NCBI GenBank assembly: GCA_034432435.1
Contig: DAOUBS010000067.1
Span: forward strand, 1-13,118
DNA length: 13,118 bases
Origin: JANWYT01 sp034432435
Lineage (GTDB): Bacteria > Chloroflexota > Anaerolineae > Aggregatilineales > Phototrophicaceae
Direction of reading: 5' to 3'
The notes below the pieces were generated by a model, which was not told the DNA's origin, ran no database searches, and saw only the letters and a list, made by a program, of their open reading frames with translations. Position 1 is the first letter of the stretch; every line of letters starts with the position of its first letter. A program made the translations under genes and the position numbers. This document shows positions 12,381-13,118 of the stretch, one piece after another.

Positions 12381-13118
12381 ATGGATTTAAGTCCCCGTCG
12401 AGAGTCTCACAGTAGCGTTATCCCCAGCATTCCGGTCATCATTTTCTTCTTCGCCTTGACGCTGGTAGGCGGGTTCATCATCGCGCAAGCAACCCCGCTG
12501 ATCTTGCCCGCTCAAGCGTCGCTCCAAGCGCAAAACACCGATCAGTTGGTGTTCATCCTGCTGTTGATCGGCGGGGTGGTCTTCTGCATCACTCAGGGGA
12601 TTTTGGTTTACGCCATCTTCCGCTTCCGCGCGCGCGCCAACGACACGACCGACGGCGTCCCCTTCCACGGTAACACCACACTAGAAATCGTCTGGACGAT
12701 CATCCCGGCGATTATCGTGGCCGTGTTGGCCGTGCTGAGCTTCAACGTGTGGACGACGAACAACACTCCCCGCGAGGCAGTGAACTTCGTCAACGGCGAG
12801 TCGATCCGCGTGATGAGCATCGGCGCGCGCTACGCCTTCTCGTTTGAGTATTACACCAACGAGACCTTCACCGCTGCTGACGGCACAGAGCAGAAGGCCG
12901 TGCTGCGCAGTGACGCGCTGCACGTCTACGCTGGGCAGCACGTCAACGTCGAGATGGAAGCCCGCGATGTGATCCACAGCTTCTGGGTTCCGGCCTTCCG
13001 CGTTAAGCAAGACTTGATCCCCGGGCGCATCACCGAAGTGCGCTTTGACCCCATCCGCACGGCAGAGGGCTTCCCCTACCGCTTCGATGAGAACGGCGTC
13101 ATCCAAACCCTGACGGCC
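12381..13118 (+). CDS. ctaC: Cytochrome c oxidase subunit II (3' end cut by window edge)
   Basis: Carries the CuA centre that takes electrons from cytochrome c for the heme-copper oxidase. There are 246 codons to the edge. Residues 13-35 form an N-terminal hydrophobic segment (signal or anchor; no lipobox Cys), 54-82 and 99-124 are the two membrane helices typical of subunit II (QLVFILLLIGG, EIVWTIIPAIIVAVLAVLSF), and a periplasmic cupredoxin domain follows. FRFRARAND after helix one and H-G-N-T-T-L-E-I-V-W-T-I-I-P before helix two are family hallmarks. The first CuA histidine, His199 in DVIHSFWVPAFRVKQD, is visible; the C-x-x-x-C loop would lie outside. AGGA (12370-12373) precedes the ATG by 7 nt. 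Where most relatives have a Trp-rich cluster (W-x-W/F-x-Y) the sequence reads ARYAFSFEYY (149-158). Subunit I presumably follows downstream. Confidence 0.93.
   Translation, partial: MDLSPRRESHSSVIPSIPVIIFFFALTLVGGFIIAQATPLILPAQASLQAQNTDQLVFILLLIGGVVFCITQGILVYAIFRFRARANDTTDGVPFHGNTTLEIVWTIIPAIIVAVLAVLSFNVWTTNNTPREAVNFVNGESIRVMSIGARYAFSFEYYTNETFTAADGTEQKAVLRSDALHVYAGQHVNVEMEARDVIHSFWVPAFRVKQDLIPGRITEVRFDPIRTAEGFPYRFDENGVIQTLTA

Overview
The window is about 13 kb of GC-rich bacterial chromosome carrying 13 protein-coding genes, two of them cut by the window edges. No RNA gene, CRISPR array, insertion sequence or phage gene could be supported. The gene types suggest an aerobic member of the Chloroflexota, in the Anaerolineae/Ardenticatenia sense: a PTPS-related giant membrane protein with an extracytoplasmic tail, multi-META-domain secreted protein, helix-hairpin-helix protein with a terminal TWQEQA signature, DoxX beside cytochrome c oxidase subunit II, and E. 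coli-like -10 boxes. That placement is inference from gene content, not from a marker gene.

Layout. On the minus strand, 1-1250 holds a tandem-GNAT acetyltransferase (cut by the left edge) downstream of a PduO-type cobalamin adenosyltransferase. On the plus strand, 1436-2818 encodes a secreted protein with four META domains; it converges on an isochorismatase-fold hydrolase (2884-3528, minus), with a strong hairpin terminator between them. From the far side of the hydrolase, a divergent promoter region reads into a TetR-like protein that has the ligand/dimerisation half but no DNA-binding domain (3693-4217). A 781-residue polytopic membrane protein follows (4313-6658) and converges on RluD with the two stop codons sharing one CTAG.

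The block 6655-9495 is a minus-strand run, in transcription order: an unknown 93-residue protein, a PD-(D/E)xK-like protein (ATGA overlap), a DEDDh 3'-5' exonuclease, a small two-helix membrane protein (TGATG overlap), and RluD. An 81-bp divergent promoter region then leads to plus-strand genes: a membrane-anchored HhH protein, a sugar phosphate isomerase/epimerase-like TIM barrel, a DoxX-family membrane protein and the start of cytochrome c oxidase subunit II, cut by the right edge.

Most of this is ordinary housekeeping or metabolic content. I see no clear multi-gene defence or mobile system. The points most worth a second look are the HTH-less TetR-like protein with its own near-consensus promoter, the translationally coupled unknown/nuclease-fold pair, the membrane-tethered HhH protein, an Asp-to-Glu change at the expected catalytic position of the isochorismatase-fold enzyme, the missing tryptophan cluster in subunit II, and a threefold 11-bp direct repeat ahead of the sugar isomerase-like gene. 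No stretch longer than 300 bases lacks a gene.
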